In this document: positions 29,225 through 37,102 of the stretch, piece by piece
How the letters are laid out: each line of letters opens with the position of its first letter
Numbering within the stretch: position 1 is the stretch's first letter
From: Pelagibacteraceae bacterium AG-325-J17
Lineage (GTDB): Bacteria; Pseudomonadota; Alphaproteobacteria; Pelagibacterales; Pelagibacteraceae
Direction of reading: 5' to 3'
NCBI GenBank assembly: GCA_003282825.1
Contig: QBYM01000001.1
Location: 56,567-120,566 of the forward strand
Length of the DNA: 64,000 bases
Translations under genes and position numbers: made by a program
Notes under the pieces: model-generated
Seen by the model: the letters and a program-made list of their open reading frames with translations, nothing else
Told to the model about the DNA's origin: nothing
Database searches by the model: none

Positions 29225-29968
29225 TTAAGAAAGTACAAGATTTTTGCTTATTAAAAAACACTCTTTATCAACTATACCGTTTACTAAGTCTTGTCTAAAT
29301 CTTCTTTGAAACGCCTTAATTATCAACCGGTCTTTTTTTGATCTTTTTTGACTAATCTTCATATACCCTATTTTATTAAGATTTTTAGTAAAACTTTTTT
29401 CTTCTACCTTTGAGGAAAGTCTAATTTTTCTAAATTTTTTTATTTTTTTTAAATCTAAATTATGCCACCAGGCTAATCTATTTTGAGCTAGTTTACGCCA
29501 GGGAAATTTTTCACCTGGATCTTTTTTACGATCTGGCGATATATCTGAATGACCGAGAATATACTTATGGCCTATTCTATATTTTTTAATTAGATATTTC
29601 AAAAGTTTTTTCAGTGAAGTAATTTGTTTTGAAGAAAAACTTTTATATCCATAATCATGACCTGGATTCGTGATTTCGATTCCAATAGAATTTTTATTCA
29701 ATGATTTAAAATTTTTCCACCTTGATTTCCCAGCATGCCAAGCTTCATATAAATCAGGAACTAGGTTAAGCACATTGCCATTTTTTTTTATATAATAATG
29801 TGAACTTACTTTTGACTTGGGGTCCTGCAATCTTTTGATGGCAGTTGATTCTGCTTTCATTCCTGTATAATGAATTATTATAAACTTAATTCTATTTTTT
29901 GATCTTTTTGGAAAACTGAAGCTATATGAATAGCTGGTGGTCAATTTTATGCCGATTTTTGAATACAA
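29225..29968 (-). CDS. N-acetylmuramoyl-L-alanine amidase (Amidase_2 / AmiD-AmpD type)
   Basis: A 247-residue zinc amidase that cleaves the MurNAc-L-Ala bond of peptidoglycan fragments. Motifs are FIIIHYTGM (first zinc His, about residue 33), SSHYYIKKNG, AWHAGKSRW, SIGIEITNPGHDYGY and ILGHSDISPDRKKDPGEKFPW (second His and Asp). The C-terminus (KAFQRRFRQDLVNGIVD) looks like a peptidoglycan-binding helical repeat. There is no evident signal peptide, so either cytoplasmic recycling or an atypical export is possible. The given start is TTG (complement at 29966-29968) and is uncertain. Confidence 0.88.
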   Translation of the reverse strand: MYSKIGIKLTTSYSYSFSFPKRSKNRIKFIIIHYTGMKAESTAIKRLQDPKSKVSSHYYIKKNGNVLNLVPDLYEAWHAGKSRWKNFKSLNKNSIGIEITNPGHDYGYKSFSSKQITSLKKLLKYLIKKYRIGHKYILGHSDISPDRKKDPGEKFPWRKLAQNRLAWWHNLDLKKIKKFRKIRLSSKVEEKSFTKNLNKIGYMKISQKRSKKDRLIIKAFQRRFRQDLVNGIVDKECFLISKNLVLS

Positions 29969-30020
29969 TTTAAATAAATAGTTAATTTACATTAATGTTT
30001 AATATATTATAAAAGCGCTA

Positions 30021-30806
30021 ATGATCAAAAAAATACTAATAATTATTTTTACAACTTACGCGCTAACTGTAAATGTTATTGCTAGCGACGATGGAGAATT
30101 GACATTAAAAAAAAATGATCCAGCAATAATAGAAGATTGTTTCGAAAACTTTAATAGAGCAACTTTTAAATTTAACCAAGCATTAGATGGTGTAATTTTC
30201 CAACCTATAGCCTCGGTCTATAGAAAACTGCCTTCACCTGCAAAAGCAGGGGTTAGCAATTCACTTGAAAATATTTCTCATCTTATAACTATTCCAAATA
30301 ATCTTATTCAAGGAGACTTCAAACAAGCTGGTATAAATACTGGAAGATTTTTAGTAAACACAACTATTGGTGTTTTAGGACTTTTCGATGTGGCTCAGCA
30401 TTTAGGTTTAACTGGTTTTGAAAAAGAAGACTACGGTCAGTCTTTAGCTTCTTTAGGCGTTGGTCCTGGATGCTATGTTGTACTTCCAATTTTAGGGCCT
30501 AGTACTGCGAGAGATACTGTGGGATCAACTTTAAATTTTTTGGGTGGTGACCCCTGGTACAATGTAACTGTAAGAAATGACACTCAATATTTTAATGAGG
30601 CTAATTACTATTCCTCAAAAGGAGTTTCAGGAGTTGATTTCAGAGCAAAGAACTATGACTCTATAGAAAATTTAGAAAAAAATTCTTTAGATTTTTATGC
30701 TTCAGTTAAAAGTTTATATTTACAAGATAGACAGCAAAAAATACTTAATACAAAAAAGATTATTGAAACTCAAGACGATAGCGATTGGGAAGAAATCAGC
30801 CAATAA
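30021..30806 (+). CDS. mlaA: MlaA / VacJ outer-membrane lipid-asymmetry protein
   Basis: A 261-residue protein with a signal peptide (about residues 1-21, ending VIA). The VacJ core is clear: ENFNRATFKFNQALDG (DPLEPFNRxxFxFN-like), RKLPSPAKAGVSNSLENIS, IPNNLIQGDFKQA, TGRFLVNTTIGVLGLFDVA, KEDYGQSLASLGVGPGCYVVLPILGPSTARD. It removes mislocalised phospholipids from the outer leaflet. No lipobox cysteine is seen after the signal, so unlike E. coli MlaA it may not be lipidated. mlaC follows after 6 bp. Confidence 0.93.
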   Translation: MIKKILIIIFTTYALTVNVIASDDGELTLKKNDPAIIEDCFENFNRATFKFNQALDGVIFQPIASVYRKLPSPAKAGVSNSLENISHLITIPNNLIQGDFKQAGINTGRFLVNTTIGVLGLFDVAQHLGLTGFEKEDYGQSLASLGVGPGCYVVLPILGPSTARDTVGSTLNFLGGDPWYNVTVRNDTQYFNEANYYSSKGVSGVDFRAKNYDSIENLEKNSLDFYASVKSLYLQDRQQKILNTKKIIETQDDSDWEEISQ

Positions 30807-30812
30807 TAAGCT

Positions 30813-31403
30813 ATGAAAATAAAAAGAATTGTTCTCTTAGTTTTTTTATATCTTTTAAATTGTAATTATTCATATTCTATAGAGCCTGAAATATTTGTAC
30901 AGTCAACTGTAAACAGAGCCTCAAAAATACTATCTGAAAATATTTCAAAAGAAAAAAAAATGGATGAACTAAAATTAATTGCGAAAGAAACTGTAGATAT
31001 AAGAGGTATAGGGTTTTATACTCTTGGGCCTGTAAGAAAAGTCATTAATAATGAGCAAAAAAAAAAGTATATTGTTTTATTCGAAAAATATTTTCTTAAA
31101 AGTTTTTCAAGTAGATTAGCAGAATATACAAATCCAGAAATTGATGTTCAATCTAAAGAAATATTAAGTGAAAATTATACGATTGTTAATAGCATTTTAA
31201 AGGGAACAGCTCAGCGACCAGAAGTAAAAATAGACTGGAGAATTTATACAAAAAATTCTGAAAATCCTTTAATAAGAGATTTGATTATTGAAGGTTTGAG
31301 TTTAGCAAGAACTCAAAAAGAGGAGTTTTCCTCAATATTAAACTCAAATGATAATGATATAAATGCTCTCTTTAGAACTTTAGAAGAGTTTTCTAAAAAT
31401 TAA
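30813..31403 (+). CDS. mlaC: MlaC / Ttg2D periplasmic phospholipid carrier
   Basis: A 196-residue exported protein with a signal peptide at about residues 1-22. The MlaC fold is suggested by KETVDIRGIGFYTLGP (DFxxia...LG), EQKKKYIVLFEKYFLKSFSSRLAEY, a central SILKGTAQRPEVKIDWRIY and IRDLIIEGLSLARTQKEEFSSIL, the last being highly typical ('DhhhEGhShhxxxRxEF'). It shuttles phospholipids between the MlaA complex and an inner-membrane Mla ABC transporter, whose genes are not in this window. Confidence 0.9.
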   Translation: MKIKRIVLLVFLYLLNCNYSYSIEPEIFVQSTVNRASKILSENISKEKKMDELKLIAKETVDIRGIGFYTLGPVRKVINNEQKKKYIVLFEKYFLKSFSSRLAEYTNPEIDVQSKEILSENYTIVNSILKGTAQRPEVKIDWRIYTKNSENPLIRDLIIEGLSLARTQKEEFSSILNSNDNDINALFRTLEEFSKN

Positions 31404-31414
31404 ATTAAAACATT

Positions 31415-31491
31415 TGGTGGGCCCGCCAGGACTCGAACCTGGGACCAATACATTATGAGTGTACTGCTCTAACCAACTGAGCTACAGGCCC
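31415..31491 (-). tRNA. tRNA with CAT anticodon (elongator Met or Ile2)
   Basis: A 77-nt cloverleaf read on the minus strand: acceptor GGGCCTG with CGGGCCC at the 3' end, then encoded CCA. The D arm GCTCAGTTGGTTAGAGC has the normal GG. The anticodon stem GTACA/TGTAT closes loop CTCATAA with anticodon CAT. The T loop TTCGAGT is canonical. An initiator is unlikely because the D arm and anticodon stem lack initiator features (no GGG/CCC pairs). Whether it is Met or lysidine-modified Ile2 cannot be settled by eye. Confidence 0.93.
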
Positions 31492-31562
31492 TTTTTTTAA
31501 CATCTTAAAACTTTTTATAACTTTTAAAATTAAAATCTACTTATAAATTATTCTTTTATAAA

Positions 31563-31637
31563 TGGTGGGCCGTGTTGGTTACGCTCCAACTACCCCTGCA
31601 ATGTCAATGCAGTACTCTACTATTGAGCTAACGGCCC
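31563..31637 (-). tRNA. tRNA-Val(GAC) with non-canonical elbow
   Basis: A 75-nt cloverleaf on the minus strand with encoded CCA. Acceptor stem GGGCCGT/ACGGCCC is perfect. The D arm is GCTC-AATAGTA-GAGT. The anticodon stem CTGCA/TGCAG holds loop TTGACAT, anticodon GAC (valine). The T stem GTTGG/CCAAC is perfect, but its loop is AGCGTAA instead of TTCRANY. By position, G18 is A, T54 is A, T55 is G and A58 is T, while G19, C56 and a purine at 57 remain. All stems pair, so I call it a tRNA gene, but function is less certain. It follows rpoD by 14 bp. Confidence 0.8.
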
Positions 31638-31651
31638 AAAGTTAATAAATT

Positions 31652-33478
31652 TTAACTTTCTAAGAAACTTTTTAATTGTTTTGATCTACTTGGATGTTTC
31701 AGTTTTCTAAGAGCTTTGGCTTCTATTTGTCGAATTCTTTCTCTTGTAACTGAGAATTGCAATCCAACTTCTTCTAGTGTGTGGTCTGTATTCATTCCTA
31801 CACCAAATCTCATTCTCAAAACCCTTTCTTCTCGTGGGGTTAAAGTAGATAAAATTTTGGTTGTTGCTTCACCCAAATTAGATTTAATTGCCTGTTCTAA
31901 CGGAGCAAGTGCTTTTGTATCTTCAATAAAATCTCCCAAACTACTATCTTCTTCATCACCAACTGGCTTTTCAAGTGAAACTGGCTCTTTAGAAATTTTT
32001 AATACTTTTCTTACTTTGTCTAATGGCATTCTGAGTTTTTTAGCCAATTCTTCTGGAGTGGCTTCTCTACCAAACTCACTTAAAATCAATCTTTGAGTCC
32101 TGACAATTTTATTAATTGTTTCGATCATATGAACTGGAATTCTAATTGTTCTTGCTTGATCAGCAATTGATCTTGTAATAGCTTGTCGTATCCACCAAGT
32201 TGCATAAGTAGAAAATTTGTAACCTCTTCTATACTCAAATTTATCAACTGCTTTCATAAGTCCAATATTTCCCTCTTGAATTAAATCTAAAAACTGCAAA
32301 CCTCTATTCGTATATTTTTTAGCAATAGAAATTACCAATCTTAGATTAGCTTCGACCATTTCTTTTTTTGCAATTCTGGACTCTTTTTCTCCTTTTTGAA
32401 CTCTACTGACCAACTTTTTAAAGTCAGTTACAGACATTCCTATTTTGTGACTAAATTCAATTAATCTCTCTCTTATTTCCTTAAATTGATCTTTATTTTT
32501 AGAAAAAAATTGTTTCCAAACAGGATTAGTATCTAAAAATTTTTTTAAATTTGGATTAATTTCATTTCCTATATAAAACTTTATAAATTCATTTCTAGGA
32601 ATTTTGTGATCTATAGCCAATCTTAAAAGATTTCCTTCTAACGAAATAATCTTTTTATTTTCTACATAATGCTTTTGTACTAATTCCTCTAAAACGGATG
32701 GAGATAATTGAAGAGATTTAATATTTTCTAATACTTCTTGTACAATTTTCTCGTAGCTTTTTTCTTTAGCTGACGAAAAACTTCTTAAAGATAATATGCA
32801 ATCTAGTTTTTCTTTTTGATATTTTATAAGTTTACTATAATCTTTAGTTAATAGAGCAACTGTTTTTAAAACTTTAGGTTTAATCTCTGTTTCCATAGCA
32901 GCAAGAGTAGGATTGAATTCTTCATCGGTGTCCTCTCCAGAACCATCTTCGCTAACAGTTTCACCTGCATTTTTTTGTTTTGCACTTGGACCTGTTGACT
33001 CATCCTCCATATAATTAGTGTCGATATCAATAATTTCCCTTACTAAAATTTCATCTTTTTGTAATTGCTCATTCCAATCTGAAAATTGTTGTGCTGTAAT
33101 TGGACTTTGTGAAAGCGCGATTAACATTACATCTTTTCCAGCTTCTATTCTTTTTGCTATAGCAATCTCTCCTTCTCTTGATAGTAACTCAACACCACCC
33201 ATCTCTCTCAAATACATTCTTATAGGATCGTCACTTTTCTCCATCGTCTTGCCCTCTTCTTTAGAAGAACCCTCTTTTTTTCTTAAAACTTTGAAGTCTG
33301 ATTTTTTTTCAACAAGAGCAATTTTTTCGTCTAAGATATGGATAAAAGCCTGAGATAAATTATCATCAGAGAGATTTCTTTTTCCTAAAGATTTACTTAG
33401 TTCCTCATAAGTAATGAATCCTCTATGAGTTCCTCGACCCATTAATCTAGCAAATGATTTAGTAATTATTCTTTCCAC
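31652..33478 (-). CDS. rpoD: RNA polymerase primary sigma factor RpoD (sigma-70)
   Basis: A 608-residue group 1 sigma factor. Region 1.1 is at the N-terminus ([13 protein letters not shown]). Region 1.2 is [21 protein letters not shown]-type. A long acidic non-conserved insert follows. Region 2 includes [14 protein letters not shown] and the -10 recognition helix [18 protein letters not shown]. Region 3 has HMIETINKI. Region 4 has ERVLRMRFG and the -35 helix [27 protein letters not shown]. The start is GTG (complement at 33476-33478); an in-frame stop lies not far upstream. It follows dnaG by 67 bp in a yqeY-dnaG-rpoD block, with two tRNA genes downstream. Confidence 0.97.
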   Translation of the reverse strand: MERIITKSFARLMGRGTHRGFITYEELSKSLGKRNLSDDNLSQAFIHILDEKIALVEKKSDFKVLRKKEGSSKEEGKTMEKSDDPIRMYLREMGGVELLSREGEIAIAKRIEAGKDVMLIALSQSPITAQQFSDWNEQLQKDEILVREIIDIDTNYMEDESTGPSAKQKNAGETVSEDGSGEDTDEEFNPTLAAMETEIKPKVLKTVALLTKDYSKLIKYQKEKLDCILSLRSFSSAKEKSYEKIVQEVLENIKSLQLSPSVLEELVQKHYVENKKIISLEGNLLRLAIDHKIPRNEFIKFYIGNEINPNLKKFLDTNPVWKQFFSKNKDQFKEIRERLIEFSHKIGMSVTDFKKLVSRVQKGEKESRIAKKEMVEANLRLVISIAKKYTNRGLQFLDLIQEGNIGLMKAVDKFEYRRGYKFSTYATWWIRQAITRSIADQARTIRIPVHMIETINKIVRTQRLILSEFGREATPEELAKKLRMPLDKVRKVLKISKEPVSLEKPVGDEEDSSLGDFIEDTKALAPLEQAIKSNLGEATTKILSTLTPREERVLRMRFGVGMNTDHTLEEVGLQFSVTRERIRQIEAKALRKLKHPSRSKQLKSFLES

Positions 33479-33545
33479 AATAATTAAATTTGAAGAGTCT
33501 TATATAATATTAAATCTATAAAAATCCATTGTTTATTTGCAAAGA

Positions 33546-35321
33546 TTAGTTGATATTTTGCTTTTTTTTTAACTCTTTTAGCTCGTTAAATGTCGCTTCA
33601 CTCAAATCTTTAGAAAACTTAGATTCTAATTCTTGAATTCTATATTCTAAATCAAAGTTATTAAGATCTCGATCAATATCCTCTAATATTTCAATAACAG
33701 CATTTTCATTTTCTGATTTATTTTTCAAAATATGTTTTATTGGTGCAAATTTATTTATTTTATCAATCAATTGAGTGTCAATATCTAAATCACTTATTGA
33801 AATTTGCTGTTCAGATCTTAACTTCATAATAATCTTTTTGAAAATTTGCTTGTTTACTTCAGTGAATAACTTAACATTTTCAATCAAATGAATATTTTCC
33901 TGCATCAACTTTAGATTTGTTATAACCAGGTAAATTAATGAAAATTCTTTTAACTCGACCCCAGTCAAAGATTGACTTTCGGCAAAATATCTTTTTGTAG
34001 ACTCTAATGATCTAGTTTTTTTGACATAAAAGTTTTTTCTATTTTGACTAGTGTGTGGAGTAAGCTCAGAAATCTTTTCTAAGAAATACTCTAAAACATA
34101 TTTTTTTATGTAATTATCTTTAATGGTATTTGCTATAGCTCTTAATCTTTTATCAAAAATTGCCATAGAAGATGGATTATTTTCAGTTTGCTTTTTATAA
34201 TGGCTAAATATGAATTGATGTATTGAGATTTTACTTTGTTTAGTAAAATCAATAAAATAATTTTTACCATTTTTATTAACGAAACTATCAGGGTCTTCTT
34301 TGTCTGGTAAAAATAAAAATGAAATTTGTTTTTCAGGTTTTAAATCTTTTATAGAATTTTCTGCTGCTCTTAAAGCTGCTTTGTAACCACTTTCATCACC
34401 ATCAAAACAAATAATTATATCATCAAAAAACTGATTTAAAGTTAGGATTTGTTTATCTGTCAAAGAAGTGCCAAGATTAGCTACAGCATTTTCAATTCCA
34501 TTTTTACTTAAGCCTACGACATCCATATAACCTTCAACTAAATAAATGTTGCTTAATTTATTTGATAACTTTCTTGCCAAATCTAAATTATATAAGTTTG
34601 AGCCTTTCTTAAAAAAAATAGTTTCAGGAGAATTAATATATTTTGCTAAATAATCTAATTGCTCAATAATTCTTCCACCTAACGCGATTGGCTGACCTGA
34701 AATATTATTTATTGGAAAAATTAATCTACCCCTAAATCTTTCAACATATTCTTTTTTTTTTTCATCTAAGTAAAATAATCCACTATCAACTAGTGTTTGT
34801 TCACTAAATTGATCTTTTAATTTATTTAAAAAATTTGGATTTTTTTTTATATAACCAATTTTAAATTTTTTAACTTCTTTTTTACCTAAAGATCTATTTT
34901 TTAAATAATCTCTTGCATTTAAACAGGCATCATTTTTTAATAACTCGTTATGATAATAATCAACATATTGACTATATATAGATAAGTATTCCTTCCACTT
35001 TTTTTCTCTTTCCTCGTCTTGTTTAGAAAACATGTAAGGCTGCATTCCTGCTAGTTGAGCTAAATGTTTTACTGCTTCACCAAATTTAAGGTTTTGAGTT
35101 TTCATTACAAAATCAAAAATATTTCCATGTTCAGATGTTGCAAAACAATGGTAAAACTCTTTTTCATCATTAACTGTGAATGAGGGTGTTTTTTCATTTT
35201 TAAATGGAGATAATCCTAAATATTCTTTACCTCTTTTTTTTAAAACAACCGATTTTGAAACAACTGTAGAAACTTTTAATCTTGTTTTAATTTCATCAAG
35301 ATATTCCTTAGGATATTTCAT
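33546..35321 (-). CDS. dnaG: DNA primase DnaG with degenerate zinc motif
   Basis: A 591-residue primase. The N-terminal CHC2 domain is recognisable (EYLGLSPFKNEKTPSFTVND, about residues 33-52, then FYHCFATSEHGN), but the zinc ligands of E. coli DnaG (C, H, C, C) read here as S38, K41, C59 and T62. The TOPRIM core is intact: LVEGYMDVVGL, IICFDGDESGYKAA and PDKEDPDSFV. The C-terminal DnaB-binding part is helical and divergent. It synthesises RNA primers at the fork. It overlaps the yqeY-like gene by 4 bp. Confidence 0.95.
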   Translation of the reverse strand: MKYPKEYLDEIKTRLKVSTVVSKSVVLKKRGKEYLGLSPFKNEKTPSFTVNDEKEFYHCFATSEHGNIFDFVMKTQNLKFGEAVKHLAQLAGMQPYMFSKQDEEREKKWKEYLSIYSQYVDYYHNELLKNDACLNARDYLKNRSLGKKEVKKFKIGYIKKNPNFLNKLKDQFSEQTLVDSGLFYLDEKKKEYVERFRGRLIFPINNISGQPIALGGRIIEQLDYLAKYINSPETIFFKKGSNLYNLDLARKLSNKLSNIYLVEGYMDVVGLSKNGIENAVANLGTSLTDKQILTLNQFFDDIIICFDGDESGYKAALRAAENSIKDLKPEKQISFLFLPDKEDPDSFVNKNGKNYFIDFTKQSKISIHQFIFSHYKKQTENNPSSMAIFDKRLRAIANTIKDNYIKKYVLEYFLEKISELTPHTSQNRKNFYVKKTRSLESTKRYFAESQSLTGVELKEFSLIYLVITNLKLMQENIHLIENVKLFTEVNKQIFKKIIMKLRSEQQISISDLDIDTQLIDKINKFAPIKHILKNKSENENAVIEILEDIDRDLNNFDLEYRIQELESKFSKDLSEATFNELKELKKKQNIN

Positions 35322-35782
35322 CGATTATTTAATAATTCTTTAATAAGAGGACCAGCTTTAGAAAAATCAATTTCATCAGAGTATAATTTTTTTAGTTCAC
35401 CCATTACTTTACCCATATCTTTTATAGAACTTGCTCTAAGCTTAGCAATTATATCAGTGCATATTTTTCTAGTTTCTTCTTCACTTAATTGTTTGGGTAA
35501 AAATCCTGTTAAAATATCATGCTCACTTTGCTCAACCTCTAAAAGATCTTTTCTGTTATTTTTTTTGTAAATATCAATCGATTCGGCTCTTTGTTTAACC
35601 ATTTTTTTTAGAAGTTTTTTAATGTCCTCATCATCTGTTTCTTTTTTATTTGGGCCAGATCTGTTTGTTATATCTAAGTCTTTTATAGAAGACAAAATTA
35701 ACCTATAAGTTGATATTTTAGTTTTATCTTTGGCTTTTAAAGCATTTTTATATTCAGTTTCAATTGTTTCTTTTAAAGGCAT
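35318..35782 (-). CDS. GatB/YqeY domain protein
   Basis: A 154-residue, all-helical YqeY-type protein: KNALKAKDKTKISTYRLILSSIKD (about residues 11-34), KMVKQRAESIDIYKKNNRKDLLEVEQSEHDILTGFLPKQLSEEE (about 75-118) and KDMGKVMGELKKLY (about 140). The fold resembles the tRNA-binding tail domain of GatB. Its role is not established; an effect on tRNA-dependent amidation has been proposed. It lies directly upstream of dnaG with a 4-bp overlap, a common association in bacteria. Confidence 0.92.
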   Translation of the reverse strand: MPLKETIETEYKNALKAKDKTKISTYRLILSSIKDLDITNRSGPNKKETDDEDIKKLLKKMVKQRAESIDIYKKNNRKDLLEVEQSEHDILTGFLPKQLSEEETRKICTDIIAKLRASSIKDMGKVMGELKKLYSDEIDFSKAGPLIKELLNNR

Positions 35783-35843
35783 ATCTTTTTAATTTACTTC
35801 AAAGAAAAAAATCTTCAAAAGAAAAATTGTTTTTTTACAATTT

Positions 35844-35849
35844 TATAAT
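35844..35849 (+). promoter_or_regulatory. Possible -10 element for carAB
   Basis: TATAAT lies 60 bp upstream of the carA start in the 126-bp divergent gap with the yqeY-like gene, the longest gap between protein genes here apart from the RNA loci. No good -35 is at proper spacing (TTGTTT at 35827 leaves only 11 bp). The preceding ATTGT-T6-ACAAT (35826-35841) is a short inverted repeat. I see no riboswitch in this gap. Confidence 0.28.
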
Positions 35850-35908
35850 ACATCTCTGTTGCGATAATAAATCAATTATTGTATTAACCTTTAACTTATG
35901 AGTTGTAA

Positions 35909-37102
35909 TTGATTAAAAAAGTAAAAAAAACTCACTCAAAAAATTCTCAAATTTGTACAGGTATTTTAGTTCTTGAAAATAAGAAAATTTTTAAAGGAAT
36001 TGGGATGGGTTACCAAGGAGAAGCAACTGGAGAAGTCTGCTTTAATACCTCACTAACGGGATACCAAGAAATAATATCAGACCCATCCTATGCAGAGCAA
36101 ATTATAAACTTTACATTTCCACATATTGGCAATGTTGGAACTAACAAAGAAGATTTTGAGTCAGATAAAATTTGGACTAAAGGAGTAATTTTTAATTCAG
36201 AAATAACTTCACCATCAAACTATAGATCTTTTCAACATTTAGATGCTTGGCTTAAAAAAAATAAAATAGTTGGGATCACAGGACTGGATACTAGAAGTTT
36301 AACTAGTTATATCAGAGAGAAAGGTGCTCCAAAGGGGACTATTGCTTACTCAAAAAAAGGAAAATTTAATATTAGTAAGCTTACAAACTTAACAATAAAA
36401 TGGAGTGGATTAAAAAATTTAGATCTTGCAGAAGCTGTAACCACACCAAAGAATTATATTTGGAAAGGACTAAAAACGTGGAAAAAAGAAATAGGTTATA
36501 AAAAAAATACTAAAAATTCTTTTCACGTAGTGGCTATAGATTATGGAATCAAAAAAAATATTTTAAGATATTTTTCTGACTTTAAATGCAAAGTAACAGT
36601 AGTTTCTTGTAAGACGCCTGCTGAAAATATTTTATCTCTTAAACCTAATGGTATATTTTTATCAAATGGACCTGGGGATCCAGCTGCAACTGGAAAATAT
36701 GCAATTAAAATAATTAAAAGTCTAATTGAAAAAAAATTACCTTTATTTGGTATTTGTCTTGGTCATCAAATACTTGCACTAGCATTAGGTGGCAAAACAA
36801 AAAAAATGAAATTGGGGCATAGAGGTGCAAACCACCCAGTTAAAAATTTAATTAATGACAATGTAGAAATTACTAGTCAAAATCATGGTTTTGAAGTTGT
36901 CAAAGAAAATTTACCAAAAAATATTGAGGTCACTCATAAATCTTTATTCGATAACAGTATTGAGGGTATTAAATTAAAAAATAAACCAGTGTTTTCTGTT
37001 CAATACCATCCAGAGTCAAACCCTGGACCACAAGACAGCGTGTATTTATTTCAAGAATTTATTAACAACATGAAAAAAAATGCCAAAAAGAAAAGATCTT
37101 AA
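35909..37102 (+). CDS. carA: Carbamoyl-phosphate synthase small subunit (glutaminase)
   Basis: A 397-residue subunit that hydrolyses glutamine and passes ammonia to CarB for arginine and pyrimidine synthesis. The N-terminal domain shows [31 protein letters not shown]-type sequence. The class I amidotransferase domain has the nucleophile in LFGICLGHQ and the His-Glu pair in [10 protein letters not shown]. The start is TTG at 35909, 4 bases before the end of a four-codon ATG frame (35898-35912). Later starts would cut into conserved sequence. It overlaps carB by 23 bp. Confidence 0.95.
   Translation: MIKKVKKTHSKNSQICTGILVLENKKIFKGIGMGYQGEATGEVCFNTSLTGYQEIISDPSYAEQIINFTFPHIGNVGTNKEDFESDKIWTKGVIFNSEITSPSNYRSFQHLDAWLKKNKIVGITGLDTRSLTSYIREKGAPKGTIAYSKKGKFNISKLTNLTIKWSGLKNLDLAEAVTTPKNYIWKGLKTWKKEIGYKKNTKNSFHVVAIDYGIKKNILRYFSDFKCKVTVVSCKTPAENILSLKPNGIFLSNGPGDPAATGKYAIKIIKSLIEKKLPLFGICLGHQILALALGGKTKKMKLGHRGANHPVKNLINDNVEITSQNHGFEVVKENLPKNIEVTHKSLFDNSIEGIKLKNKPVFSVQYHPESNPGPQDSVYLFQEFINNMKKNAKKKRS

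Noticed and set aside
31716-33353. Two plus-strand frames (126 and 111 codons) opposite rpoD
   Set aside because: Both lie inside conserved sigma-factor coding sequence and have no independent support.
35783-35908. Possible riboswitch or pyrimidine attenuator upstream of carA
   Set aside because: Only a short ATTGT/ACAAT hairpin is visible; no known riboswitch core or terminator-antiterminator pair.
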